In this document: positions 11,961 to 23,570 of the stretch, in pieces
Layout: each line of letters opens with the position of its first letter
Numbering within the stretch: the first letter of the stretch is position 1
Assembly: GCF_029407905.1 (NCBI RefSeq)
Contig: NC_073641.1
Coordinates: 21,931,001 to 21,995,000 of the forward strand
DNA: 64,000 nt
From: Bubalus kerabau
Taxonomy: Eukaryota > Chordata > Mammalia > Artiodactyla > Bovidae
Reading direction: 5' to 3'
The notes under the pieces: model-generated
Database searches by the model: none
What the model was told of the DNA's origin: nothing
What the model saw: only the letters and a program-made list of their open reading frames with translations
Translations under genes and position numbers: made by a program

Positions 11961-12384
11961 AGGAAATTTATTGAGGTATAATTCACATGCCATACTAATC
12001 CCTCATTAAAATTATATAGCTAATGAATTATTAGTATATTCACAGAGTTGTGCAATAACACAGTTCACTGCGGTATATTTTATCACCCTGGAAGAAACCC
12101 AGTTCCCCACAGCTGTCACCCTTCCACGTCACCTGCTCTACTCCTAGCCCTGCTGCTGCTGCTAAGTCGCTTCCGTCGTGTCCGACTCTGTGCGACCCCA
12201 GAGACGGCAGCCCACCAGGCTCCCCTGTCCCTGGGATTCTCCAGGCAAGAACACTGGAGTGGGTTGCCACTTTTTTCTCCAGTGCATGAAAGTGAAAAGT
12301 GAAAGTGAAGTCGCTCAGTCATGTCCGACTCTTAGCGACCTCATGGACTCCTAGCCCTAAGCAACTATTAATCTACTTTCGGCT
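11961..12384 (-). mobile_element. Old L1 3' region, split by a BOV-A2
   Basis: 'tttattgaggtataattcacatgccatactaatccc...tattcacagagttgtgcaataacac' is the antisense of an L1 3' UTR. It resumes after the SINE as 'aagcaactattaatctactttcggctctac'. A further antisense L1 piece at 13195-13310 is probably the continuation of the same element beyond a younger sense L1. Confidence 0.8.
12152..12346 (-). repeat. BOV-A2 SINE, truncated
   Basis: Starts with (GCT)n 'tgctgctgctaagtcgcttccgtcgtgtccgac' and contains one full monomer and part of a second. Target duplication actcctagccct at 12140-12151 and 12347-12358. It sits inside the older antisense L1. Confidence 0.95.
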
Positions 12385-13168
12385 CTACGGGGCATATACC
12401 CTGAGAAAACCATAATTAAAAAGGACACATGTACCCCAATGCTCATCGCAGCACTGTTCACAATAGCCAGGACATGGAAGCAACCTAGAAGTCCATCAAC
12501 AGATGAATGAATAAAGAAGATGTTATACATATATACAACGGAATATAATTGTGTGCTTGGTTACTCAGTCATGTCCGACTCTTTGTGACCACATGCCCTG
12601 CAGCCTGCCAAGGCCCTCTGTCCATGGGGTTTCTCCAGGCAAAAATACTGGAGTGGGTTGCCATGCCCTCCTCCAGGGGAAATGGAATATTACTCAGCCA
12701 TAAAAAATGAATTTGAGTCAACTCTTCATGAGGTGGATGAACCTAGAGCCTGTTACACAGAGTGAAGCAAGTCAGAAAAAAGAAAAACAGATTGAGTATT
12801 TTAATGCATATATATGGAATCTCCAAAAATGATATTGATGAACCTATGTGCAGGGAAGGAATGGAGAGGCAGATGCAAAGTGTGGACTTATGGACACAGT
12901 TAAGGAGGGAGTGAGTGGGACCAATGGAGAAAGTAGCCATCAACGGTATATACACTATCAGGTGTAGGATGGATAGCTGGCGAGAAGTTGCTGTGCAGCA
13001 CAGGGAGCCCAGTCTGGCACTCTGTGATGACCTGGAGGGATGGAATGGTGGGAGGGGAGGGAGACCAGATAGGGAGAGGGTGTATGTATAATTATGACTG
13101 ATTTGCATTGTTGTATGGCAGAAACCAAGCCAATATTTTTATAAATTTTAATATTTAAATTAAAAAAT
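12385..13168 (+). mobile_element. L1 3' end in sense orientation, split by a SINE
   Basis: Sense L1 with the end of ORF2 and the 3' UTR: 'catataccctgagaaaaccataattaaaaaggacacatgtaccccaatgctcatcgcagcactgttcacaatagcc', later 'gaatattactcagccataaaaaatgaa', 'gctgtgcagcacagggagcccag' and an A-rich tail. Interrupted at 12548-12683. Confidence 0.88.
12548..12683 (-). repeat. Bov-A-type SINE
   Basis: 'gtgtgcttggttactcagtcatgtccgactctttgtgacc...ctccagggga' in reverse orientation without a tRNA head. Target duplication ggaatat (12540-12546 and 12684-12690) lies inside the L1 phrase 'tggaatattactcagcc'. Confidence 0.88.
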
Positions 13169-13194
13169 AGGAAAAAAGTTTTCTTGTGAAAAAA

Positions 13195-13310
13195 TAATTT
13201 TATATTTCTCATGAGTAGGCACATAGTAGAATTGCTATCTCTAAGGATACATATATGTTTAACTTTTATTTTTGTTTTTTACTGTTTCCCAAAGTGGTTG
13301 TATTATAGCA
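13195..13310 (-). mobile_element. Old L1 fragment
   Basis: 'atttctcatgagtaggcacatagtagaattgctatctc...tatgtttaactttt...actgtttcccaaagtggttgta' is the antisense of an L1 ORF2 3' segment. Probably the remainder of the element at 11961-12384. Confidence 0.65.
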
Positions 13311-13604
13311 GAAAGTTATTATATGGAATAACTGGACCATTAGTAAATTAACTGTCTAGGTATATTTTTAAATAAAAAACTCAAGGTAAATGTTTGCAAT
13401 TTTGTAAATGTCCAAAGACTCTCGACATATATGATATATGAAAACATGCATATGTTTTCACCTTCCAGCGTATTTCTGCATATGCAGTCTAGGCAATGGT
13501 AATAGTTGCAAGCTTTGGAGAAGAGATGGCTACCAGCTTGGGCATCTGAGATGGAGGGGGGCTGAGTACTCAACATTTTGAATTAGAGGGATTTTTATTG
13601 TGTG

Positions 13605-13726
13605 TTGGAGAAGGAAATGGTAACCCACTTCAGTATTCTTGCCTGGAATATCCCATGGACAAAGGAGCCTGGTGGGCTACAGTCCATGGGGTCACAAAGA
13701 GTTGGACGTAACTGAGTCACTGAGCT
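13605..13726 (+). repeat. Bov-A monomer SINE
   Basis: 'ggagaaggaaatggtaacccacttcagtattcttgcctgg...gtccatggggtcacaaagagttggacgtaactgag' in sense orientation; single unit without tRNA head. Confidence 0.85.
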
Positions 13727-14736
13727 CTTACTATGTGCACGAATTACTTTTTCAAATGAAAATGTGATTAATTCATGTAAAAAAAAAAGAGTGATTTTCT
13801 TGATACTCTTCTTCTGATCAGTAATGGTTGTGGCAGAGGCTTGTTTATCCGTCATCCTGCTCTGGGAGGTGTCAGTGCTGCACAACCCACTTTCTTCCCA
13901 TCTGCCCAGTGTGATGTCAGTTTTAGTTGTTAGGGCAAAAAAACCCTCCTATCTGCTGTTCTAACTTTAAGAGCCAAGGTATCGTTTTAAAAATCAGATA
14001 TTGCTTAGTTCACTCTAAAATAATGTTTCCCAAGTGTTTAGAAACTACATCAAAGGCAAAAAAAGAGGGGAAAAAAAAGTGAGCATCTGGGATTGAGAAA
14101 CAAGAATATGTGGGTGAAATAAACATGAAAGATGCAGTAAGTGCTGAGAGCAGAGCTGGTTAGTCTGGAGCCCTTCAGTTTCCTGTACAGTCTGTCCAGG
14201 TATTATGTGTTGGTGACTGAAAGAGGGGATCTTCCTGCACAGCATCCATCACGTAGCTCTGAAATGGTTCTTTCTTTGCTTTCATCTGTGCTGGAAAATT
14301 AGCTGTTTTAGTGTGAATTTTCCTAATTACTTAAGACAGAACATTTAGTGTTTTTGTTTTTTTTTTTTTTTCCTGTTTAAGCTCTTGATGGTTAAGCACA
14401 TTAGTAGATTCTGCTTTCTATCTTCGGTTAAATTAGCTGTTATCGAATGATAGAAACAGGACCCCATGCATTTGTTTGTTGATTTGTTTGTTCATCCTTG
14501 TGTTCACCCATTTATTCATTAAGCATTTATTTCTCCAGCACTGCTGTGACACCACTGCTCAGTGTGACGGTTCCTCCCGTGGTGTTGGGTGGGTGGGTGA
14601 GGAATGATTTGCCACTGAAAGCATCCTTTAATAGTCAAAATCCTTACTTTTTAAAAAATATATGCTAACCAAACCTGATTTTTAAAACTACATGACTTTG
14701 ATTCACTTAGTTCTGTAAAATGAAAAAAGGTCATGG
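13727..14736. other. Unique intronic sequence
   Basis: No gene recognised. 14349-14371 is an uninterrupted T-run. A phrase 'cttcggttaaattagctgttatcgaatgatagaaacag' near 14421-14459 recurs, slightly altered, near 15982-16025 on the other side of the BovB insertion (see findings). Confidence 0.4.
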
Positions 14737-14745
14737 CAGTGATCA

Positions 14746-15636
14746 GTATCAGTTCAGTTCAGTTGCTCAGTCGTGTCCGACTCTTTACAACCCCATGAAT
14801 CACAGCACGCCAGGCCTCCCTGTCCATCACCGACTCCCGGAGTTCACTCAGACTCACGTCCATCAAGTCAGTGATGCCATCCAGCCATCTCATCCTCTGT
14901 CGTCCCCTTCTCCTCCTGCCCCCAATCCCTCCCAGCATCAGAGTCTTTTCCAGTGAGTCAACTCTTCGCATGAGGTGGCCAAAGTACTGGAGTTTCAGCT
15001 TTAACATCATTCCTTCCAAAGAACTCCCAGGGCTGATCTCCTTCAGAATGGACTGGTTGGATCTCCTTGCAGACTCTCAAGAGTCTTCTCCAACATCACG
15101 GTTCAAAAGCATCAATTCTTCGACGCTCAGCCTTCTTCACAGTCCAACTCTCACATCCATACATGACCACTGGAAAAACCATAGCCTTGACTAGATGGAC
15201 CTTTGTTGGCCAAGTAATGTCTCTGCTTTTGAATATGCTATCTAGGTTGGTCATAACTTTCCTTCCAAGGAGTAAGCGTCTTTTAATTTCATGCTTGCAG
15301 TCACCATCTGCAGTGATTTTGGAGCCCAAAAAAATAAAGTCTGCCACTGTGTCCACTGTTCCCCAGTCTATTTCCCATGAAGTGATGGGACCAGATGCCA
15401 TGATCTTCATCTTCTGAATGTTGAGCTTTAAGCCAACTTTTTCACTCTCCACTCTCACTTTCATCAAGAGGCTTTTTAGTTCCTCTTCACTTTCTGCTAT
15501 AAGGGTGCTGTCATCTGCATATCTGAGGTTATTGATATTTCTCCCGGCAATCTTGATTCCAGCTTGTGCTGCTTCCAGTCCAGTGTTTCTCATGATGTAC
15601 TCTGCATATACGTTAAATAAGCAGGGTGACAATATA
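14746..15636 (-). mobile_element. BovB LINE 3' end, 5'-truncated
   Basis: Minus-strand BovB with the C-terminal part of the ORF2 reverse transcriptase. A 178-codon frame at 15096-15632 starts MSPCLFNVYAEYI and carries the RT motif YADD (in LRYADDSTL). The frame is broken at 15096, where about 14 bases present in other copies ('gtccaagggac' region) are missing; a second frame, 14759-15019, holds the C-terminal ...MRWLDGITDLMDVSLSELRE. Its 3' terminus is (AGTTC)n rather than poly(A), as usual for RTE elements. Target duplication cagtgatca at 14737-14745 and 15637-15645. Non-functional: the endonuclease and most of the RT are absent. Confidence 0.93.
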
Positions 15637-15645
15637 CAGTGATCA

Positions 15646-16545
15646 ATATAGATTAACTTAAAAAACTATGAAAAGAATAAAGAGATTCTATACAAATAAG
15701 TCTTTAGGAATAATGTAAAAAAATTTTGATTTTATACAAAATTTAGAAGACAAGTTTTTCTTAGGGTTCAAAATTCTTTTTCAGAGGAATGAAACCACAG
15801 GTGAATAAATGAATACATTTTTCTTCAATTATCATATATGTCCTGCTGTGGGGATGAGGAATATGCTATGTGGTGACTGTGTCTGGGGATGAAGGGAGGC
15901 TGAGTGATGGAATTAACAAAATGCCGCCAGAACAAATATTACATTGGACTGACTGGCCTATACAAGTAGATTTCTGGTTTCTGTCTTTGGTTAAATTAGC
16001 TTGTCTTATCGAATGACAGAAACATGCCATAGAAACAATGACCATCTATTCCTGCAGAGTTCATTTTTGAAGATGCTTGTAACTAAAGAGAAGTCTTATT
16101 ATATTTTATTTTATTTTATTTAAGTATAGAGCTATCTGATGTCACAAATTTTTTTCCTTTCATGTCATAATACATTTTCCCTTTGGTGGGACTATTGTTT
16201 ATTTTTAGAGAAGACACTGATTAATCGCAGTATTTTTTTCAGAAATAAATAGGGATTTTCTTGCCCTGAGGCAACTAGTATTCATTTACTAAATGTCAAC
16301 AGAGTTAACAAAGAATTTTGTGTTGTAAAAACTCACAGTTGCCTAGTTTTCTCTCTCATATGTATATTTAAAAAGCAAGATTCTTTCACATTTTTATGTG
16401 TGATGTGACAAGAGAATGTGACTCTGCTGTTGATCATGATCTAATTGCAGTTGCTGAGGACCGTGGCTTATATACACGGATTATATACATTGTCATGCTG
16501 GGAGCACAGGCACCCAGTGAAGAAAGCCACGGCTAATATGCTCAG
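15646..16545. other. Unique intronic sequence
   Basis: No gene seen. 16098-16122 is a (TTTTA)n simple repeat. Confidence 0.4.
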
Positions 16546-16865
16546 TTGTTATTATTGTTCAATCACTGAGTCGTCTCTGATTCTTTGCGACCCCATGGAC
16601 AGCAGCACACTAGGCCGCCCTGTCCTTCACTGCCTCCCAAAGTTTGCTCATATGCATGTCCATTGAGTCAGTAATACTGTCGAACCATCTCATCCTCTGC
16701 CACCTCTTTCTCCTCTTGCCCAGTCCTTCCCAGCATCAGGGTCTTTTCCAATGAGTCAGTTCTTCATATCAGATGACCAAAGTATTGGAGCTTCAGCTTC
16801 AACATTAGTTCTTCTAATGAATATTTAGGGTTGATTTCCTTTAGGATTGACTGGTTTGATCTCCA
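16546..16865 (-). mobile_element. BovB 3'-end fragment
   Basis: 'tcaatcactgagtcgtctctgattctttgcgaccccatgg...catcagggtcttttccaatgagtcagttcttc...ttaggattgactggtttgatct' is a diverged antisense BovB 3' end of ~320 bp; no open frame of note. Confidence 0.85.
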
Positions 16866-17399
16866 GTATCCCTGGGTATTTATTTCTAGATCTCTATCCA
16901 TTTCTTACTATCAGTTCTCCTTTTACAGTTTAGATGACATGAATAATCATCTGAAGTCACCACTCAGTTATTAGAAAATGAGGTTGATAAGGCATCTGTG
17001 TAGGGGAAACTCTAATAGGATCTAGTTAGTTGGATGAGGCTTTCAGTGGGGGAGTCACCTGTGTACTGTTCCTGTGCTCTAGGTGGTGGAGTGAAAACTC
17101 CAACCCAGGCTGCTGCACACCCAAGCCCCAACCCTTGACCACTCTGCTGTGCTCTCTCTCCAACAACTTGCCTTACGGGAAACTGCCTTAATACATACAC
17201 CTTTTTAAAATAAAGCATAGCACAGTCATGGCTTGCCCCTAAGTCAAATATGAAACGTGTATTATTTCACAGAATCTAACCATGTTCTGTTGTTGAGGAC
17301 TCCTTTTATTTTATTCAAACAGGGAAGCATTATTAATTTAAACTTCTTTGCCTTGTAATCTGCAAAATATTTACAATCAAGGCATACTAACCCCCTCAT
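16866..17399. other. Unique intronic sequence
   Basis: No gene or confident repeat. Confidence 0.35.
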
Positions 17400-18580
17400 A
17401 TTTTCCTTTATTACAATAAATTTTATTATAAAAGCAATTCATGTGTACTGTAGAAACTTTTGAAAATATAAAAAAATGCAAATACAAATTACTCATAACC
17501 TCCTCACTCTCCAAAATGACCACTGTGAATTCTTAGGTATTTTCTTCCAGTGTAATAGGGTACTAATAGCAGTCATGTGGTTCATATACTTTTACTTCAG
17601 CTTTCTAAAAAGTTAACATTTTATAATGAGTATTTTCCCATATCATTTCATATTATTTGAAACACTGTTTATATGCATGCGCATATTCTGCCTTAATACA
17701 GTTCTTGTTTTAATTTCATATTTGCCTATTGGACATTTAAGCTGTTTCTAATTTTCCCCCAAATTAAGCAGATTAGTCACTCTGTGAATTTCCTATTTGC
17801 CTGTTAGTTGTTTTTCTCTTGTGGTGTATAGTTTTTCTCATTGGTTGTAAAAGTTCTTTACATATTAGATACAAATCTTTTTTATCTCACATTTGTGGTA
17901 ATTATATATTCTACTTTTTAGTTCTTCTTTACTTTTGTTTACGGTGTTTTATGTAGTTAGATGTATTGTTTGTTTTTCTCTTGTAACTTCTTTCTCTGCT
18001 TTAACAATATGAGGGGTTTTTTTTCTGTACTAAGAACAGATAAATATTTAGCCATATTTTCTTTGTGAATTCATTTTTTACATAATTCTTTAATCAGTTT
18101 GGAATTTATTTTATTTATTTTTAAAAATAACTGGGCTTTTTTTTTACACTTAATTCATTTATTTATTTCCGGCTATGCTGGGTCTTCGCTGCTGCCCAGG
18201 CTTTTCTCTAGTTGCGGCGAGCGGGGGCTACTCTTCATTGCGGTGCACCGGCTTCTGATTGTGGCGGCTTCTTTTGTTGGGGAGCACAGGCTCTAGGTCA
18301 TGAAGTCTAAAGCAGCTGTGGCTCCCTGGCTCTAGAACACAGGCTCAATAGTTGTGGCACATGGGCTTAGGTAATCCACAGCATGTGGGATCTTCCACGA
18401 TCAGGAATCGAACCCATGTCTCCTGTATTGGCAGGCAGATTCTTCACCACTGAGCCCCCAGGAGAGCCTCTGGAATTTATTTTAATATAAGGATCCAAGT
18501 TTACCTTATTTCCAAGTAGTTAATTGTGTGTTCCAGGACCACTTGTTAAATACCTCCTGCTTTTCTTTTCTTTTGTGCCA
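17400..18580 (-). mobile_element. Ancient L1, antisense, interrupted by a CHR SINE
   Basis: 17400-17760 resembles an L1M-type 3' UTR in reverse ('ttataaaagcaattcatgtgtactgtagaaacttttgaaaatat', 'ggtattttcttccagt'). 17780-18113 and 18471-18580 resemble antisense L1 ORF2 ('gttgtaaaagttctttacatattagat', 'tttggaatttatttt', 'gttccaggaccacttgttaaata'). Old and without usable frame. The boundary between the two segments is unclear; they could be separate elements. Confidence 0.6.
18114..18470 (-). repeat. CHR-type SINE, near full length
   Basis: 'ggctatgctgggtcttcgctgctgcccaggcttttctctagttgcggcgagcgggggctactcttcattgcgg...' ending 'gatcaggaatcgaacccatgtctcctgtattggcaggcagattcttcaccactgagccccc', antisense. 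Target duplication tggaatttatttta (18100-18113 and 18471-18484) lies within the ancient L1. Confidence 0.92.
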
Positions 18581-18795
18581 GGACCTCCTAGGTGGCACTA
18601 GTGGTAAAAAACCTGCCTGCCAATTTAGGAGATTCAAGAGATGCAGGTTCGATCCCTGGCTTGGGAAGATCCCCTGGAGGAGGGCATGGCAACCCACCCC
18701 AGTATTCTTGCCTGGAGAATCCCATGGACAGAGGAGCTTGGCAGGCTAAAGTCCATGGGGTCACAAAGAGTCAGACATGACTTAGCACACACATG
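18581..18795 (+). repeat. Bov-tA SINE (tA3-like head)
   Basis: Sense: 'ggacctcctaggtggcactagtggtaaaaaacctgcctgcc', B-box-like 'ggttcgatccctgg', then the Bov-A body to 'gacatgacttagcacac'. The split head ('gattcaagagatgcagg') marks the tA3-like form. Confidence 0.92.
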
Positions 18796-18930
18796 CATCA
18801 AATTTTATGTTTCATCTATCATATGTAGATTTCACACTTGTCATGTGTAAAATTACATTTAACAATTAATATTATAAAAGAAACTAGCAATAATTTTAAA
18901 AACCTATGCAGTTCATTGATACAAACATAT

Positions 18931-19800
18931 TCAGTTCAGTTCAGTCCAGTTCAGTCGCTCAGTTGTGTCCGACTCTTTGCAACCCCATGAATCGCAGCAC
19001 ACCAGGCCTCCTTGTCCATCACCAACTCCCGGAGTTCACTCAGACTCACATCCATCGAGTCAGTGATACCATCCAGCCATCTAATCCTCTGTCATCCCCT
19101 TCTCCTCCTTCCCCCAATCCCTCCCAGCATCAAAGTCTTTTCCAATGAGTCAACTCTTCGCATGAGGTGGCCAAAGTACTGGAGTTTCAGCTTTAGCATC
19201 ATTCCTTCCAAAGAACTCCCAGGGCTGATCTCCTTCAGAATGGACTGGTTGGATCTCCTTGCAGTCCAAGGGACTCTCAAGAGCCTTCTCCAACACCACA
19301 GTTCAAAAGCATCAATTCTTCGGCGCTCAGCTTTCTTTACAGTCCAACTCTCACACCCATACATGACCACAGGAAAAACCATAGCCTTGACAGGCAGACC
19401 TTTGTTGGCAAAGTAATATATCTGCTTTTGAATATGCTGTCTAGGTTGGTCATAACTTTCCTTCCAAGAAGTAAGCGTCTTTTAATTTCATGGCTGCAGT
19501 CACCATCTGCAGTGATTTTGGAGCCCAAAAAAATAAAGTCTGCCACTGTTTCCACTGTTTCCCCATCTATTTCCCATGAAGTGATGGGACCAGATGCCAT
19601 GATCTTCGTTTTCTCAATGTTGAGTTTTAAGCCAATTTTTTCACTCTCCTCTTTCACTTTCATCAAGAGGCTTTTTAGTTCCTCTTCACTTTCTGCCATA
19701 AGGGTGGTGTCATCTGCATATCTGAGGTTATTGATATTTCTCCCGGCAATCTTGATTCCAGCTTGTGCTTCTTCCAGCCCAGCATTTCTCATGATGTACT
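18931..19800 (-). mobile_element. BovB LINE 3' end, 5'-truncated
   Basis: Close relative of the copy at 14.7 kb. Minus-strand frames 19337-19792 (MRNAGLEEAQAG..., with the YADD motif in LRYADDTTL) and 19092-19382 (MVFPVVMYGCESWTVKKAER...) overlap in different registers, separated by a short deletion where 'actagacgg' is shortened to 'acaggcag'. 3' end (AGTTC)n. No clear target duplication. Confidence 0.92.
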
Positions 19801-20320
19801 ACACTACAAAGACAAATTCTGAGAGGATGAGAAAAAAAATACACTATTTTCTTTTCACATTCCACTAAGCTGTCTTGCCTACACTCTGGGCATGTATTTC
19901 TAAGAATCACCTGCTTTGAACCACTTGTTAGGACCCTAGTATGTTTTGCCCCCAAATACCAGTTGGTAGATGATATTGCCATCATTCCTGGCCAGATAGA
20001 ACCTTCCCCAGTTCCTACTGGGTTGTCCACTGCTCTTGCTTTCACCTACCTCCTCCACCAACATATCACCAGATCCTACCAATCTCTGCTTTATCCCAAT
20101 GAAAGTGCTCATTCCAGGTTTTAATCTCTCTTGTTTTGCCTTATACTAGTGTAATTAACTTATCAAGTCTGTGAGACAAGAAAGGATAAAGATTTCCACA
20201 AAGGTTAGTAATGCAAGAATATAGCTTATTAAAAATAAATACCAGATTACAGGGTTTGCATTTAGAAATGTGCTGTTCCATTAGATTGGAGATCACTGGT
20301 CTAGATCATATGACCCCAGG
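19801..20320. other. Unique intronic sequence
   Basis: No gene or repeat recognised. Confidence 0.35.
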
Positions 20321-20330
20321 AAGGTCTGTA

Positions 20331-20632
20331 GAGTGAAAGTTACTCAGTCGTGTCCGTCTCTTTGCCATCCCATGGCCATGGAATTCTCCAGGGCAGGATA
20401 CAAGAGTGGGTAGCTGTTCCCTTCTCCAGGGCATCTTCCCAACCCAGGGATCGAACCCAGGTCTCCCACATTGCAGGTGGATTCTTCACCAGCTGAGGCA
20501 CAAGGGAAGCCCAAGAATACTGGAGTGGGTAGCCTATCCCTTCCCCAGCAGATCTTCCTGACCCAGGAATCGAACCAGGGTCTCCTACATTGCCGGCAGA
20601 TTCTTTAGCAACTGAGCTATCAGGAAAGCCCC
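20331..20632 (-). repeat. Bov-tA2-type SINE with two tRNA heads
   Basis: Two tRNA-like modules in tandem in reverse ('gacccagggatcgaacccagg' near 20450 and 'gacccaggaatcgaaccaggg' near 20570) plus the Bov-A body. Target duplication aaggtctgta at 20321-20330 and 20633-20642. Confidence 0.94.
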
Positions 20633-20642
20633 AAGGTCTGTA

Positions 20643-21640
20643 AACCTGTTTGTATTTCAGGGATAGAATAGGAACAGAGCAGCCAAGCCTGCATCTGATG
20701 GTCATATGAACTGGAGTCTCAGAAAGGAGTACAGGCACAATAAACCAGGGAAGAAGACAATAGTGAGATGGGCATATATTCAAAGTGACCGTGGGAAGGG
20801 TGGCATGATGCCATCTCCCAGAATGATGATGAAGGGCCACTAAATTTGCTCCTGTTTAAAATCAAAGTTATTCCTAGAGAACAGGGAGGAACAGAGCAAC
20901 AGGTGACGTCCAGGTGACCTCAGATTGTAGAACCTGTGTTTGAAATCACCTATTCCTCAAGTTTCCATTTTTTTCAAGCAAATTTCTAATATGAAATAGA
21001 GGGAGTCTTAGATCAGTAATGTAGTTGAGGGTTCCATTCCATTTCTGTTTAAAAAAAACCCATCAATAAAAAGTTGTACAGTAGATTTTATCAGTTTAAA
21101 AGGCCATTGTTTTCAGTCTTGGCAAACAACCCAGCCCTCTTCTGAAGTGTCTATTGTGGAGCCTCTGGGAAGTTGAAATTGCCCTTAACCTTGAATGAAT
21201 ATAGGCAGGGCCTCTTATTTATGTTTTACTCAGGAAATGTAGGCTTCTTCTGCATTAAATGGTGCTCATAAATATTAAAAATACTAACCCACCTGCTGAA
21301 AATCAGCACTCTGTTTTCACAAAAATTGTTCCCAATATTTGTTCTGTTTTTAGAAGATAACCATCAGGGAGAGTATACACTCTAGGGTTCTTATTTAGCT
21401 ATTGGTTGAGGTACTTTGGTTTTTTTTCCCATTTTGATCTTGTATCAACTAAGGGTGGACTTTAAGCTATACAATAATGTATTAATATTACAGGAAAAAT
21501 GAAGTATAAATCATCCTTAAAATACAGAATCGCATTTTGTGCTTACTGAGAGCTTAACTTCTGAAATAATTGATCATTACTGCAGATTGAATGTTAGTAA
21601 GAAATAGATGAAAACTTTACCCTTCACATTAAAGTCTTCT
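20643..21640. other. Unique intronic sequence
   Basis: No gene or repeat recognised. Confidence 0.35.
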
Positions 21641-21818
21641 AATTTGCCTGCAATGCAGGAGACCCGGGTTCAATCCATTGGTCAGGAAGATCCCCTAGAG
21701 AAGGGAATGGCTACCCACTCCAGTATTCTTGCCTGGAGAATTCCATGGACAGAGGAGCCTGGCAGGCTACAGTCCTGGGGTTGCAAAGAGTCAGACACAA
21801 CCGAGCAACTAATACACA
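21641..21818 (+). repeat. Bov-tA SINE, 5'-truncated head
   Basis: Begins in the tRNA head ('aatttgcctgcaatgcaggagacccgggttcaatccattgg') and ends 'cagacacaaccgagcaactaatac'. Confidence 0.9.
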
Positions 21819-23570
21819 CTCACAATTTCTGTTTTGAAATAGTCAGTGGGTCAGACTAGAGCCGCCACGATATACATGCACAGTGTACAGATCATGAGAA
21901 CAGCTCTTTTTGAGAACTCTGTGACAGAGTAAAAAACTCGTAATTTTCACACTTTGGAATTGCTTTTGCTTTGCAAAACCGTAAAGAGAAAGGTAATATT
22001 TTTAGCTAAAATAAGGAATAAATGCACATTAATTCTTTGCTTTTTCTAGATTTTAGATACATAAATATTTTACCATAAGAAGGTAAGGTATTTATTTACA
22101 CATTCATATCTTTATTCATTAAAAGTATTTTATTGAACAAGTGCTATGTGCTCATCTGACCTGTGTTCTATATAACAGTAAGAGAGATGATCTGCTCATC
22201 TGTATTATGTATCTGAGTGAAATATTTAATCTATCACAATGTCGCCCTTTAAAGGAATTGTTTACTGTGTGCCTTTTAATGGAAGAGCATTCACTAATTG
22301 AACAAACGTCACAGGACACATGTCATTAATTAGCTCAGTTAGCGTGGCTATGGGACAGATAGTCCTGTAAATCATCTGCTCTTAAAGTCATTAATTGACT
22401 GACTTAGTTTCATGGCCGAGGCATGTATTTCAATTAGACTGTGGTTCCTGTTATTATCAAATGAGGTCAAGTATACAAAATAATGTAAAAAGTCATGTTT
22501 AATGGTGCATGGGTATATATGTATATGGGTGTAGGTGTTTTTACACACAAAAATATGTAATACAGCATTATAACTTGTAACTGAAATAATGTTCACAAAA
22601 CTTAATTGGATTCTCATCCCATAACGTATGCATACATGTATATACATGTGCTTACGCAGTGATAAGAGTATTTATGTATTTTATTGATATTAATATTTAA
22701 TTTGGGGAGTTCTGACAAAGAAATAAAATAGTTGTGCTTTATCTGAGTGAAGATCCGCATCTGGAACTATAAAAATGAGCATTATTCCAGATTGTTGACT
22801 AATTTGATTATCTTTACTTTTTATTAGTATGTTGACTTGCGTGTAGATCTAGCCTTCCTTTCAAGAGGGAACAAACATGGAGAATGTACCCATAAATGGT
22901 CTATCTTCCCCCAGTAAGAGCACCCATATAAAAATGATAGAACTCTTAGTCGTCACAGTTGGAAATATCATATAAGGTTAATATAGTGCCCATCTGGTGA
23001 TATCTTTTAAAATCAGATTTATTAAGATCAGAGTTGGTTTTGACTAGGGCTGTTCCATTAACCACTATTATTTAGTAGGAGATGGAAGGTCTAATGGATA
23101 ACAGTCTGTTTCTCTTCAGACATTTATGTGTTTTTATTAGGATAACGAATAATGAATACAGAATTATCAACATTATTCTGTGTAGTTTTTGTTTGTTTTA
23201 AATAATATCTGTAATGTCAAGCTCGCTTTCATTGCATAATCTAACCACACACCAAGCCTACAGTGAAACAAAACAGGCTGAAACGTGCTTATTGCCATTG
23301 TCTCTTAAAGAAACCTCTGAGAAGTTTGCCTCAATATTTAAAAAGAAAAAAGAGATGGGTACTTTTCTGAATAGATGTTATTGTGTTGTTCAAACAAAGC
23401 TGACTCTGTAGAAGAGAGATTGATTGCTTTGCCTTTCACCAGTGACCATCATCACCTGAACAAAAGTCACCAGCATCAATAAAGAATTTTCAACAAAAGT
23501 TTAGTTGTTGTTCAAGCAGAAAACAACAGGGATCAACCAAGGATCCCACCACTGCCAAGAAGCACTTTGA
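21819..23570. other. Unique AT-rich intronic sequence
   Basis: No gene seen. 22141-22450 is repeat-free with several TTAATTA/CATTAATT homeodomain-like words (see findings). 22505-22660 is rich in TATA/TGTATA steps. Confidence 0.4.

Noticed and set aside
15096..15632. 178-codon reverse-transcriptase-like frame as a possible gene
   Set aside because: C-terminal piece of a 5'-truncated BovB between target duplications; no endonuclease domain, no promoter, frameshifted downstream.
18581..18660. tRNA genes (A/B-box-like sequences here and in many other places)
   Set aside because: All are the tRNA-derived heads of Bov-tA or CHR SINEs with attached SINE bodies, not cloverleaf tRNA genes.
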